Assembly: GCF_025502585.1 (NCBI RefSeq)
Contig: NZ_CP106679.1
Location: 1,159,001 to 1,223,000, forward strand
Direction: 5' to 3'
Length of the DNA stretch: 64,000 nucleotides
DNA from: Reichenbachiella agarivorans
GTDB lineage: Bacteria > Bacteroidota > Bacteroidia > Cytophagales > Cyclobacteriaceae
In this document: positions 1-8,395 of the stretch, in pieces
Layout: each line of letters starts with the position of its first letter
Numbering within the stretch: position 1 is the stretch's first letter
Notes under the pieces: model-generated
The model's database searches: none
Told to the model about the DNA's origin: nothing
The model's input: only the letters and a program-made list of their open reading frames with translations
Translations under genes and position numbers: made by a program

Positions 1-635
1 GATTCAAAGCGATTTGCTCCACCTCCACACATAATCACCTTTAAATCAGGCCAACTGCCTCTAAAGAGACCAATCATTCCTTGGATTTCTGCTGCAATTC
101 CGCAGATCACGCCACTAATCAGTGCCTCTCGAGTAGACTTGCCCACCAGATTTGCCTCTTGGTAGTCTGTAATCAATGGTAGATTCTTTGTGTAATCATT
201 CATGGATTTGAATCGCAATTCGATGCCTGGAGAGATGCTGCCGCCGTGGTAATTTTTTTGTCTGTCCAATAGGTCATAGGTGATACAAGTTCCCACATCT
301 ATGACCAACACATCTTGCTCAAATCCCAAACTCTCAGCCCCCACCACTGCTGCCAAACGATCTAAGCCCAATGTCATCTTGGACTCATACCTATTATGAA
401 CAGGTACTGGAGTGTCAGGTGTCAGATACAATACATTGTAATCTGACAGATACGATCGCTGTTCTGACACGGGCGTGGATACACTGCATGTGATGACCCT
501 TTCAGGTCTTATTTCATTCAGCATAGTTTGGACTTCATGCAGCGTATTTGCTTGTAGCGTTGTAGACAAGACGTCCTCAATGAAGACCCCAATTTTAATC
601 CTTGTATTGCCAATATCTATTGCGACGAGATTCAT
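1..635 (-). CDS. coaX: Type III pantothenate kinase, partial (C-terminus beyond window)
   Basis: The reverse strand reads MNLVAIDIGNTRIKIGVF from an ATG at 635 and stays open to the left edge (about 211 residues), so the gene is cut. Type III pantothenate kinase phosphorylates pantothenate with ATP, the first step of coenzyme A synthesis in the cytoplasm. Visible family motifs are the phosphate-binding DIGNTRIKIG at the N-terminus, the LGLDRLAA segment, DVGTCITYDLL and GGSISPG, then a GGGANR near the cut end. These are the ASKHA-fold motifs of CoaX and not of the unrelated CoaA. It is divergent from the antiporter gene that follows, with about 200 bp between them. Confidence 0.93.
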   Translation of the reverse strand, partial: MNLVAIDIGNTRIKIGVFIEDVLSTTLQANTLHEVQTMLNEIRPERVITCSVSTPVSEQRSYLSDYNVLYLTPDTPVPVHNRYESKMTLGLDRLAAVVGAESLGFEQDVLVIDVGTCITYDLLDRQKNYHGGSISPGIELRFKSMNDYTKNLPLITDYQEANLVGKSTREALISGVICGIAAEIQGMIGLFRGSWPDLKVIMCGGGANRFE

Positions 636-755
636 TTATACTTGATGAGATTATCCAAATATGAATTTAGAGTCAATTCTATAATAATTTGTGTTATCGA
701 TTTAATTATTCCTGCATGACTTGATATATTTAATCTAGGTATTTCCACCTATATG

Positions 756-763
756 CTACGTAG
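756..763. promoter_or_regulatory. CTACGTAG palindrome upstream of nhaD
   Basis: A single CTACGTAG palindrome, with a TGTAG half-repeat directly after it, lies in the gap between coaX and nhaD. It matches nine of ten positions of the ACTACGTAGT palindrome found repeatedly in the nitrate island. Its role as an operator here is an inference, and it may be chance. Confidence 0.25.
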
Positions 764-840
764 TGTAGTAAATAATCCAATCAGAAGATAGACGGGTTCA
801 CCTCATTTATATATTATTGCCTTACGATATAAGTGTCCTC

Positions 841-2322
841 ATGCGGAAGTTTTTTATTCTCTTTTTACTACTAATTGTAACACAACTAGCTGTTGCAAAT
901 ACATTTGAATCCGACATCTACGATGATCATACTGCCAGTATAGCATCAACAGAGGTGAGCGGAGATATAGAAGCGGAACATCACCATGCCCCTGCGTGGA
1001 CTGTAATTCCCTTTGTGCTATTGCTCCTGATGATTGCAACAGGTCCGCTCTTCTATGAACATTTTTGGCACAAGAACTATCCGATAGTTGCTTGTGTTTT
1101 GGCGGGAATAGTGGTCATCTATTATTTATTCGTCTTGCACAATCACCATTCTCCCGTACATGCTGTTGCAGAATATTTGCAGTTTATTGCTTTGCTGAGT
1201 GGACTTTTCATTGCCTCTGGAGGCATCATGATAGAAGTAGACAAAGAGGCCAAGCCATTCACCAATGTGATCATATTACTAATAGGTGCTCTTATTGCCA
1301 ACATCATTGGCACAACAGGAGCTTCTATGCTTTTGATCCGTCCCTTTATTAGACTAAACAAAAACCGCATCAAACCTTACCACATCATTTTCTTCATTTT
1401 TATGGTAAGCAACATAGGTGGTTCTTTGACACCTATCGGTGATCCTCCATTGTTTTTAGGTTTTCTCAAAGGTGTGCCGTTCTTTTGGACGCTGAAGCAC
1501 AATTTGATTCCATGGCTTTTTGCCAGCTCAATACTGGGTGTCATTTTCTATATCATTGACAAAAGAAACAAAACGGACTACAGTTTTGGTGAGGATACAG
1601 ACATCCCAACAGGGAAGATTACTTTTACAGGGACGAAAAATTTTGCTTGGCTAGCAGTCATCGTGGGTTCTGTATTTTTAGATCCCAACGTATTGGAATG
1701 GGTTCCAGCGATCACCTATGAAGGTCAAAAGTTTTCTTTTGTTCGCGAGCTGATTATGTTGTCTTGTGGTTTCTTGTCCTATAAGATGGCTGACAAAAAA
1801 GCTCTTGAGGGTAATGAGTTCAATTTTGAACCCATTAGAGAAGTTGCTTTTATATTCATTGGCATCTTTGGTACCATGATGCCTGCTTTGGAATTGGTAG
1901 GTAATTTTGCTCAATCAGATGCAGGTGCGGCTATGATTACACCCAACACCCTTTTTTGGGGCACTGGCTTGCTGTCTGGTTTTCTTGATAATGCACCTAC
2001 CTACATCAACTTTTTGACTGCTGCAATGGCCTCACAGGGAGCATCCATCAATAGTTTGGTTCAGGTAGTAGATTTTGCCAGAGGAGGAAGTGATTTTGTC
2101 AACTCTATTCTATCATTGAAAGCGATCTCTGTTGCAGCTGTGTTCTTTGGGTCTATGACCTATATTGGTAATGGCCCTAACTTCATGGTCAAATCAATTG
2201 CTGAGCAGGTTGGCATCAAAATGCCATCTTTTTTTGGTTACATCATCAGATTCTCTATCCCTGTGTTACTACCGCTTTTCCTACTGGTGTGGTTAGTTTT
2301 CTTCTACTGGGGAATTTTGTAG
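841..2322 (+). CDS. nhaD: NhaD-type sodium/proton antiporter
   Basis: This 493-residue polytopic protein belongs to the NhaD branch of the ion transporter superfamily. It exchanges cytoplasmic Na+ (or Li+) for external H+, for salt and pH homeostasis. The frame is open from a TTG at 817, but the ATG at 841 is preferred because it begins directly with a signal-type hydrophobic stretch (MRKFFILFLLL) ending in a likely signal-peptidase site after AVA. A His-rich loop (AEHHHAPAW) precedes the first of about 12 further membrane segments. The family-typical SNIGGSLTPIGDPPLFLGFLKG and GLLSGFLDNAPTY segments are present. The final helices run to the C-terminus without a cytoplasmic tail. It stands alone as a transcription unit. 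Confidence 0.88.
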   Translation: MRKFFILFLLLIVTQLAVANTFESDIYDDHTASIASTEVSGDIEAEHHHAPAWTVIPFVLLLLMIATGPLFYEHFWHKNYPIVACVLAGIVVIYYLFVLHNHHSPVHAVAEYLQFIALLSGLFIASGGIMIEVDKEAKPFTNVIILLIGALIANIIGTTGASMLLIRPFIRLNKNRIKPYHIIFFIFMVSNIGGSLTPIGDPPLFLGFLKGVPFFWTLKHNLIPWLFASSILGVIFYIIDKRNKTDYSFGEDTDIPTGKITFTGTKNFAWLAVIVGSVFLDPNVLEWVPAITYEGQKFSFVRELIMLSCGFLSYKMADKKALEGNEFNFEPIREVAFIFIGIFGTMMPALELVGNFAQSDAGAAMITPNTLFWGTGLLSGFLDNAPTYINFLTAAMASQGASINSLVQVVDFARGGSDFVNSILSLKAISVAAVFFGSMTYIGNGPNFMVKSIAEQVGIKMPSFFGYIIRFSIPVLLPLFLLVWLVFFYWGIL

Positions 2323-2354
2323 TAGGTAGTATTGACAACTACTGTTTTGACATC

Positions 2355-2375
2355 AGGTCTGTGAACCACAGACCT
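2355..2375. repeat. AGGTCTGTG inverted repeat
   Basis: AGGTCTGTG and its reverse complement CACAGACCT are separated by three bases in the convergent gap between nhaD and ribH. There is no T-run, so it is a weak terminator at best. The same nonamer recurs near 51.33 kb, which hints at a dispersed element. Confidence 0.4.
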
Positions 2376-2421
2376 TGAAACAGAGCTAAATCTATCTTAA
2401 TCTCAGTTTTGGGTAAAGCGA

Positions 2422-2898
2422 CTAGAGGGCTAGCATCTTGATGGCGGTAATTGCGGCTTCATCACCTTTGTTGCCATGTTTGCCTCCTGCACGATCCATT
2501 GCTTGTTTTTGATTTTCTGGAGTCAGCACACCAAATATCACAGGCTTGTCATATTTCAATGAGACATTGGTAACTCCATGAGCAACTGCATCACAGATGA
2601 AATCAAAATGACGGGTCTCGCCCTGTATCACACAGCCCAAACAAATCACTGCATCCACATCCTCTCTCTGCGCCAATTTTTGCGCCCCAAGACTGAGTTC
2701 AAAACTACCCGGAACCTCTACTTTTACGATGTTTTCCTGTTTCGCACCATGGCTCAAGAGCGTTTGGACAGCTCCATTGTACAATGAACCTGTTACCTCT
2801 TCGTTCCACTCTGCAACCACAACTGCAAAGATTTTATCGCTGATGTCTACCAGGTTTTTGGAACTGTAATCACTCAGATTTTTTAACGCACTCGCCAT
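2422..2898 (-). CDS. ribH: 6,7-dimethyl-8-ribityllumazine synthase
   Basis: This 158-residue protein has the usual length of lumazine synthase. It condenses 5-amino-6-ribitylaminouracil with 3,4-dihydroxybutanone 4-phosphate to give the riboflavin precursor. The substrate-binding segments are visible in order: AVVVAEWNEEVT near residue 26, VPGSFELSLGAQKLA near 62, the CLGCVIQGETRHFDFICDAVAHG active-site stretch including the catalytic His, PVIFGVLT, and GNKGDEAA near the C-terminus. It follows the TPR gene on the same strand, but a strong hairpin terminator lies between them, so it probably has its own promoter. Confidence 0.96.
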   Translation of the reverse strand: MASALKNLSDYSSKNLVDISDKIFAVVVAEWNEEVTGSLYNGAVQTLLSHGAKQENIVKVEVPGSFELSLGAQKLAQREDVDAVICLGCVIQGETRHFDFICDAVAHGVTNVSLKYDKPVIFGVLTPENQKQAMDRAGGKHGNKGDEAAITAIKMLAL

Positions 2899-2922
2899 GA
2901 CATTTCTAATTTTTGTGCAAAT

Positions 2923-2957
2923 AAAAAAGGGATGGATAAAAATCCATCCCTTTTTTT
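2923..2957 (-). terminator. Intrinsic terminator between the TPR gene and ribH
   Basis: A perfect stem (AAAAAAGGGATGGAT with ATCCATCCCTTTTTTT) surrounds a four-base loop. The A-run at the left gives a U-run when read leftward, so it ends the transcript coming from pdhA and the TPR gene. It could work in both directions. Confidence 0.8.
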
Positions 2958-2973
2958 CAATATTATTTCTTGA

Positions 2974-3678
2974 TTACTTGCTTGAGCCTTCTAGTCTAGC
3001 CACATGCTTGATCGCATCTTGATACACTGCTGAGCTGGCATAATCGCTCACAATCTCTTGATAGTTTTTCAACGCATCTTTAATACTGCCTGATTTTTCG
3101 TTGGCAATAGCCGCTTTGATCAGATAGTAAGGAGAAAATTGATCGTTTTCTTCATTATCAGCTGCCTTTTCGTAGTAGCTAGCTGCATCCGAAAACTTAC
3201 CCAATTCCATGTATGCATCTCCTGTCAACAGGTATGCTCTAGACTGAATCAGATAATCTGATGCGCTGAAGTCTTTCAAATACTTCAAGGCATTGTCAAA
3301 ATCACCCAATTTCAAGTACGTCGCGCCTGCATAGTAGTTAGCCAAGTTTGCAGCTTCTGTCATCGGATATTGATCTATGATCTCAAGCAGGCCATAATTG
3401 TTGCCATCACCGTTGAGCGCCAATCCCAAGCTGTCTGCTTCAAAGTAATACACCGCCTGAAACATATCGGCATGTGCACTCTTATTCTGGTTGTCTATAT
3501 AGTATCTACCAAACACAAATCCCAACACAACTACAGCAATCACCACCCCTACAATCGAGACGAGGGCTTTATTTTTTTCTAAAAACTTCTCAGTTCTAGA
3601 CAATTGCTCCGCAAGAGCTTCTGGATTTTCAAGCAAATCACTACCGTGCTTCTCTGCGTCTTTTCTCTTTTTCGTCAT
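2974..3678 (-). CDS. Membrane-anchored tetratricopeptide repeat protein
   Basis: The 234-residue protein has a charged cytoplasmic N-terminus of about 37 residues, one membrane helix (ALVSIVGVVIAVVVLGFVFG, about residues 39-58) and then TPR-like helices to the end, for example YYAGATYLKLGDFDNALKYL and LLTGDAYMELGKFSDAASYY. The layout resembles YfgM/BamD-like scaffold proteins facing the periplasm. The partner is unknown. It lies 72 bp downstream of pdhA on the same strand and may be cotranscribed with it. The specific function cannot be read from the sequence. Confidence 0.8.
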   Translation of the reverse strand: MTKKRKDAEKHGSDLLENPEALAEQLSRTEKFLEKNKALVSIVGVVIAVVVLGFVFGRYYIDNQNKSAHADMFQAVYYFEADSLGLALNGDGNNYGLLEIIDQYPMTEAANLANYYAGATYLKLGDFDNALKYLKDFSASDYLIQSRAYLLTGDAYMELGKFSDAASYYEKAADNEENDQFSPYYLIKAAIANEKSGSIKDALKNYQEIVSDYASSAVYQDAIKHVARLEGSSK

Positions 3679-3750
3679 TGTTATTCAAATTCAAGGCGGC
3701 AAATCTAATAAGTTTTTGAATCACCACCATCTTTTGTATTTCCAGCCTAA

Positions 3751-4782
3751 TTAATCCTCCAAGAATGGATAGGAAGTATCAGCGTACACGTCGGTGTAAG
3801 CTTTGTCTGCTGTAGGATATGATGACTCCTCGGCAAACTTGACAGACTCGTCCACGATTACTTTGATCTTGTCTCCTATGGCTTCCAATTCCTTCTCCGT
3901 AGCAATTTTTTGATCGAGGATTTCATACTTGATTTGCTCGATTGGATCTCTCTGCTTGTATTTTTCCAATTCCTCCTTGGTTCTATACTTTGCAGGGTCA
4001 GACATAGAGTGTCCTTTGTATCTGTATGTTTTGAATTCCAATAAAGTTGGTCCCTCACCCGATTTGGCTCTTTTGGCAGCTCTGGCAACAGCATGATGTA
4101 CGTCGATTACAGACATCCCGTCGACAGACTCTGAAGGCATCGCATACGCACTTCCTAATTGTTCGAGGCTAGTCACGTTGGATGTTCTAGCTACTGATGT
4201 ACCCATGGCATAGCCATTGTTTTCGATACAAAAGATAACTGGAAGTTTCATGGTCATGGCCATGTTTAAAGCTTCGTGAAAAGCTCCTTGTCTCACGGCA
4301 CCATCTCCCATATATGTCATACAAAGTTTGCCAGTGTTATTGTACTGTTCTGCAAATGCAATACCAGCTCCTAACGGCACCTGACCACCTACGATACCAT
4401 GTCCGCCAAAGAAACCGTTTTCTTTATCAAACATGTGCATAGATCCGCCTTTCCCTTTAGAAATACCCGTTTCTTTGCCATACAACTCTGCCATGATTGC
4501 TTTAGGATCAGACCCCAACGCCATCGGATGTGCGTGATCTCTATAGGCAGTGATCATCTTATCACCTTTTTCCAACGCAGAAACTGCTCCAGCCACACAG
4601 GCTTCTTGACCTATATAAAGGTGACAAAAACCTTTGATCTTTTGCTGACCATATAACTGACCTGCCTTCTCTTCAAATTTTCTCATCAATAACATGGTTT
4701 CGTACCACGTCATATAGGTCTCTTTTGGAAAATCACTTTTGGATTTTGCTCTTGTAACTTTTTTATCTTTTACACTTGCCAT
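3751..4782 (-). CDS. pdhA: Pyruvate dehydrogenase E1 component, alpha subunit
   Basis: The 343-residue protein is the alpha chain of the two-subunit (alpha2beta2) type E1. With PdhB it decarboxylates pyruvate on thiamine diphosphate and passes the acetyl group to the E2 lipoyl domain. The thiamine-diphosphate motif is clear (GDGAVRQGAFHEALNMA, ending with the VIFCIENNGYAMGT stretch), as is GKGGSMHMF and the YRTKEELEKYKQRDPI loop typical of this subunit. Length is normal for bacterial and Bacteroidota PdhA. The beta subunit is not adjacent. It is divergent from recF, with about 107 bp between the start codons. Confidence 0.95.
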   Translation of the reverse strand: MASVKDKKVTRAKSKSDFPKETYMTWYETMLLMRKFEEKAGQLYGQQKIKGFCHLYIGQEACVAGAVSALEKGDKMITAYRDHAHPMALGSDPKAIMAELYGKETGISKGKGGSMHMFDKENGFFGGHGIVGGQVPLGAGIAFAEQYNNTGKLCMTYMGDGAVRQGAFHEALNMAMTMKLPVIFCIENNGYAMGTSVARTSNVTSLEQLGSAYAMPSESVDGMSVIDVHHAVARAAKRAKSGEGPTLLEFKTYRYKGHSMSDPAKYRTKEELEKYKQRDPIEQIKYEILDQKIATEKELEAIGDKIKVIVDESVKFAEESSYPTADKAYTDVYADTSYPFLED

Positions 4783-4889
4783 TTCTAATAGGGTTTAAAG
4801 CGTAAATACGCAATATTTTCAAGGTTTGATCTTAACACTAGGTCAGCGAAGTGCGAAATTAGTTAATTTCACAACTTCAGCAAAAATAT

Positions 4890-5996
4890 ATGTTTCTTCA
4901 GTCGCTCAAACTCAGTAATTTTAAAAACTATCAATCAGAGGAAGTTGATTTTTGCGATCACATCAATTGCTTTGTGGGATTGAATGGTAGTGGCAAAACG
5001 AACATTTTGGACGCCATTTATTACCTGTCTCTCACGAAATCAGCTTTCAACTCCATAGATAGTCAGAATATTCGTCATGGAGAATCCTTTTTTGCTGTAA
5101 AGGGCAATTTTCTTTTGAAAGAAAGAGAACGCCTTGTTCATTGCAGCTTGAAATCTCAGGAAAAAAAGCTCTTCAAAGTAGATGGCCAAGAATACGAAAA
5201 ACTGAGTCAACACATAGGGCAGTTTCCTGTGGTGATGATCGCACCCAACGATGATGAACTGATCCGTGAGAGCAACGAGGTACGTAGAAAATTTTTTGAT
5301 AGCATCATTTCACAATATGATCAGGAATACCTCAGCTGGCTCATCAAATACAATCACCACCTCAAGCAAAGAAATGCCTTGCTTAAAACCTTTAAAGAAA
5401 GCAGGCGTTTTGATGACACGTTGCTGACAAACTATGATCATACTCTTATTCATGTGGGGAAATTGATTGCTGGAAGACGCCAAGCTTTCATCCAAGAGTA
5501 CCAGCCCTACTTCCAACGCAACTATCACATGATATCAGAGGACAGAGAGCAGGTACAGATTACTTACAATTCCAAAGGCTTAGCTTCTGACTTTGAGGCA
5601 CAATTCAATAAAAGCCGTGAGCGTGACATGGTCATGCTCAGAACACTAGTAGGTGTACACCGAGATGAATACCTATTCTCCATCAATGGTCAAGCGCTCA
5701 AAAAATACGGCTCACAAGGTCAGCAAAAGTCGAGCTTAATATCCCTGAAGCTCGCTCAATTTGAATTCGTGAAAGATCATCTCAGCATCACGCCAATTTT
5801 GCTTTTAGATGATATTTTTGACAAGCTCGACGATCATCGCATCAAAAAAATGCTAGAGATCATTGCATCTGATCGATTCAAACAAATTTTCATAACAGAT
5901 GCTAGGGAAGAACGCACCAGAAGTCTACTCCAAAATCAATTCGACCCCTTAAAAATTTTCAAGGTAGAAGATGGTACGATTGGCAACTTGGACTGA
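4890..5996 (+). CDS. recF: DNA replication and repair protein RecF
   Basis: This 368-residue SMC-like ATPase loads RecA at single-strand gaps together with RecO and RecR. The Walker A motif is GLNGSGKTN (about residues 31-39), the signature is near YGSQGQQKSSLISLKLAQ, and Walker B is ILLLDDIFDKLDD, with the D-loop following. The N-terminal LKLSNFKNY start is typical of RecF. Length fits the family. As in many Bacteroidota it is not placed with dnaA-dnaN. It is divergent from pdhA. Confidence 0.95.
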   Translation: MFLQSLKLSNFKNYQSEEVDFCDHINCFVGLNGSGKTNILDAIYYLSLTKSAFNSIDSQNIRHGESFFAVKGNFLLKERERLVHCSLKSQEKKLFKVDGQEYEKLSQHIGQFPVVMIAPNDDELIRESNEVRRKFFDSIISQYDQEYLSWLIKYNHHLKQRNALLKTFKESRRFDDTLLTNYDHTLIHVGKLIAGRRQAFIQEYQPYFQRNYHMISEDREQVQITYNSKGLASDFEAQFNKSRERDMVMLRTLVGVHRDEYLFSINGQALKKYGSQGQQKSSLISLKLAQFEFVKDHLSITPILLLDDIFDKLDDHRIKKMLEIIASDRFKQIFITDAREERTRSLLQNQFDPLKIFKVEDGTIGNLD

Positions 5997-6318
5997 ACTC
6001 ACATAGGACGGGAAACAGTGACAACCAATCAGCAGGTAATTGAATCTAACACCCTGGTTACAAACACCTTGTTATGCAACATACAGTCAAGCATGCGCTG
6101 TGAGGATATTGGGTTGTGAGAAGAATCTCAATATTACGGAGTTAAAGGAAAATTAAATATGCAACACCAAATATTGCCAACAAACTGTCTAACAGGTAGT
6201 TTTCTGAACTTTTACCTATAAAATCCTGCATTAAATGCAATTCATTTCTCTCTAAAGGTTGTGTATTATTAAGTATTTGTATTTATTTGTACGTAGTTAT
6301 ACGTAATTTTATTTTGAT
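5997..6318. other. Intergenic region upstream of the Fnr-type gene
   Basis: These 322 bp hold no open frame with coding character. The only clear signals are the paired TACGTA boxes near the right end and an imperfect hairpin around 6105-6135 (TGAGA and TCTCA arms). No Bacteroidota-type promoter could be assigned with confidence. Confidence 0.5.
6288..6307. promoter_or_regulatory. Paired TACGTA boxes ahead of the Fnr-type regulator
   Basis: Two TACGTA boxes start at 6290 and 6300, ten bases apart and thus on the same helical face, ending 13 bp before the start codon of the regulator gene. The same 10-bp-spaced pair is found ahead of the porin gene. Position and repetition suggest an autoregulatory operator; this is inferred. 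Confidence 0.4.
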
Positions 6319-7026
6319 ATGAGAAATGAGCCTTGCAAAACCTGTCAAAACCTGGAATGTATTATCAAGAGAAACAGTCATGTACCAGAAGTCGAGGAAT
6401 ATCTGGCTTTGAAACACACGATTCAGTGCAAAAAGGGGCAACAGTTCATCCTCGAAGGAGCGCCTGTACATGGTCTATACTTTGTCTACAATGGCAAAGT
6501 AAAGGTAGCTAAAACAGGTTTTCAAGGACGTGAGCAGATTGTTCGTTTCGCCAAAGACGGGGAGATCATCGGTCACCGAGGCTTTGGAATTGGTCAATCT
6601 TATCAAATCAACGCTGTGGCTATTGAGGATACTGTTTTGTGCAATTTCACCAATGACACTTTGCAAGACATGCTTCACAAATTGCCGAATCTCACTTATG
6701 ATTTCATGATGTTTTATGCAGAAGAACTGAATCGAAGTGAAACCAAAGTAAGGAAATTTGCACAGATGACCGTCAGAGAAAAAGTCATTGATGCATTTTT
6801 GTACATTTTTCGCAAGTTTGGTCAAACCAATGATTACCTCAACATTCAATTGTCTAGAAAAGAGATTGCTGATTTTGCAGGGACCACCGACGAACAAGTA
6901 ATCCGAGTTATTTCTAGCTTGAAAAAGGAGAACCTGCTCAGGGCAAGTGGCAAAAGGCTGGGAATCGTAGATGTACCAAGACTCAAAAAAGAAATATCCG
7001 AGCACAACTTCTTTTTGGACAGCTGA
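6319..7026 (+). CDS. Crp/Fnr-family regulator with candidate Fe-S cysteines
   Basis: The 235-residue protein has an N-terminal cyclic-nucleotide-type beta-roll sensor (about 25-140), a dimer helix (about 145-165) and a winged HTH in the last third (LSRKEIADFAGTTDEQVIRVISSLKKENLL). Cysteines C6, C9 and C14 at the extreme N-terminus plus C108 in the beta-roll reproduce the arrangement of the four [4Fe-4S] ligands of E. coli FNR, so oxygen or NO sensing is plausible. The recognition helix differs from that of FNR, so a TTGAT site is not expected. As first gene of the nitrate island, and preceded by paired TACGTA boxes, it is the best candidate for the local regulator. Family assignment is firm; ligand and targets are inferred. 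Confidence 0.85.
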   Translation: MRNEPCKTCQNLECIIKRNSHVPEVEEYLALKHTIQCKKGQQFILEGAPVHGLYFVYNGKVKVAKTGFQGREQIVRFAKDGEIIGHRGFGIGQSYQINAVAIEDTVLCNFTNDTLQDMLHKLPNLTYDFMMFYAEELNRSETKVRKFAQMTVREKVIDAFLYIFRKFGQTNDYLNIQLSRKEIADFAGTTDEQVIRVISSLKKENLLRASGKRLGIVDVPRLKKEISEHNFFLDS

Positions 7027-7082
7027 AAATAAACAACATCGCGCATTGGTGATGGGTCTGATTGTAGCTGAGTCCGACTAAA

Positions 7083-8374
7083 AAACATACAGACAAATTT
7101 GGAGGGGAACCTGTTTTTACCTGCCAACTACTCGTGTGTGTAGTACTTATGTACTTGCTGTCTTGGGTGGATGATTTCTATCATTTCTATGCATTATGCA
7201 GTTTAGGTTTGGGCTGGCAGGCACTAGTTTTGCCATTGGAATTGTATACAGTTCTCTTTGGTTTCCTAAGCACAAACAAGGTACTGTACTAGGAATATTT
7301 GGTGCGGGCAATTCGGGTGCTGCAATCACCACACTGGTAGGCCCCAGTATCCTCAACTACCTCACCGATGACAAGACCAACCTAGACAACTGGAGATTGC
7401 TACCACAACTGTACGCAGCGGGCTTTGTTCTAATGGCTCTCGTATTCTTCTTGTCGACAGAAAACAAAAAACCAGCAACCAGCACAAAAATTATTATCAA
7501 CCTACTGAGTCCACTGAAGAGCATCAGGGTATGGAGATTTGGTCTCTACTACTTTTTGGTATTTGGATGCTTCGTCTCTTTTGCTGGATGGCTGGTTCCC
7601 TATTACACCAATGTGTATTCATTCGACTTGGCTACTGCAGGTATTCTTGCCTCATGTTTTAGTTTGCCATCAGGTATAGTCAGGGCATTTGGCGGTTGGT
7701 TGTCGGACAAGTTTGGTGCGAGAATGATCATGTATCGCGTCTTAGGCGGCACATTGATACTGTCTGCAGCCCTGATTCTTCCTAAAATGGATGTGTTTGC
7801 CACTGGAGAAGGTGTCTCTGCCAAAAAAGCTGGCACGGTCACAGTCGTCTCTCCTGACCATATCATAGTAGATGACCTACGGTATGATGTAGCTCAGAAA
7901 ACGGACAAACTCAGCAATGTAGAGAATGAATTTCACTTTTGGCCAGTCAAAGAAACCTGGCAAGAACCTGCGGTAAACGTAGGTGATCAAATCCAGAAAA
8001 AGCAAATCATCGCTGAAGGAAAAACGCACATATATTTTCAAGCCAATGTATGGGTATTTGCTACTTTGGTTATCATTCTAGGTTCTATCTGGGGTATCGG
8101 CAAAGCGGCAGTGTACAAGCACATTCCTGATTATTTCCCCAACGAAGTTGGTGTAGTCGGCGGAATGGTAGGCGTGTTGGGTGGATTAGGTGGATTTGTT
8201 TGCCCGATAGTATTTGGATACCTGCTAGAAGCAACGGGTCTATGGTCTAGCTGCTGGATACTGATGATTGTCCTTTCAGTCATTTGTCTTGTTTGGATGC
8301 ATGCTGTAATACAAAAAATGACGGACAAAGCGGCTCCACAGATCAAAGAAAACTTCGAAACTACGTCTAAATAA
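7083..8374 (+). pseudogene. Nitrate/nitrite MFS permease, N-terminally deleted and frameshifted (narK-like)
   Basis: The long open frame from 7196 (392 residues) begins inside the protein at a GLAGTSFAIG segment, so membrane helices 1-3 are missing. Just upstream, in another frame from 7083, the sequence KHTDKFGGEPVFT then MYLLSW then YALCS reads as the missing loop and helix. The two frames rejoin if one base is restored near 7201 (LCS-F-R-FGLAG). The rest of the N-terminus is absent, the remnant directly abutting the regulator gene. The remaining part keeps the nitrate signature GAGNSGAAI and a second GGLGGFVCP, and has an unusual 75-residue soluble insert. An intact NarK lies at 18671. It is either a decayed gene or expressed as a fragment; decay is more likely. 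Confidence 0.75.
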
Positions 8375-8395
8375 AATTTGAAAAAAATAGGAGAA

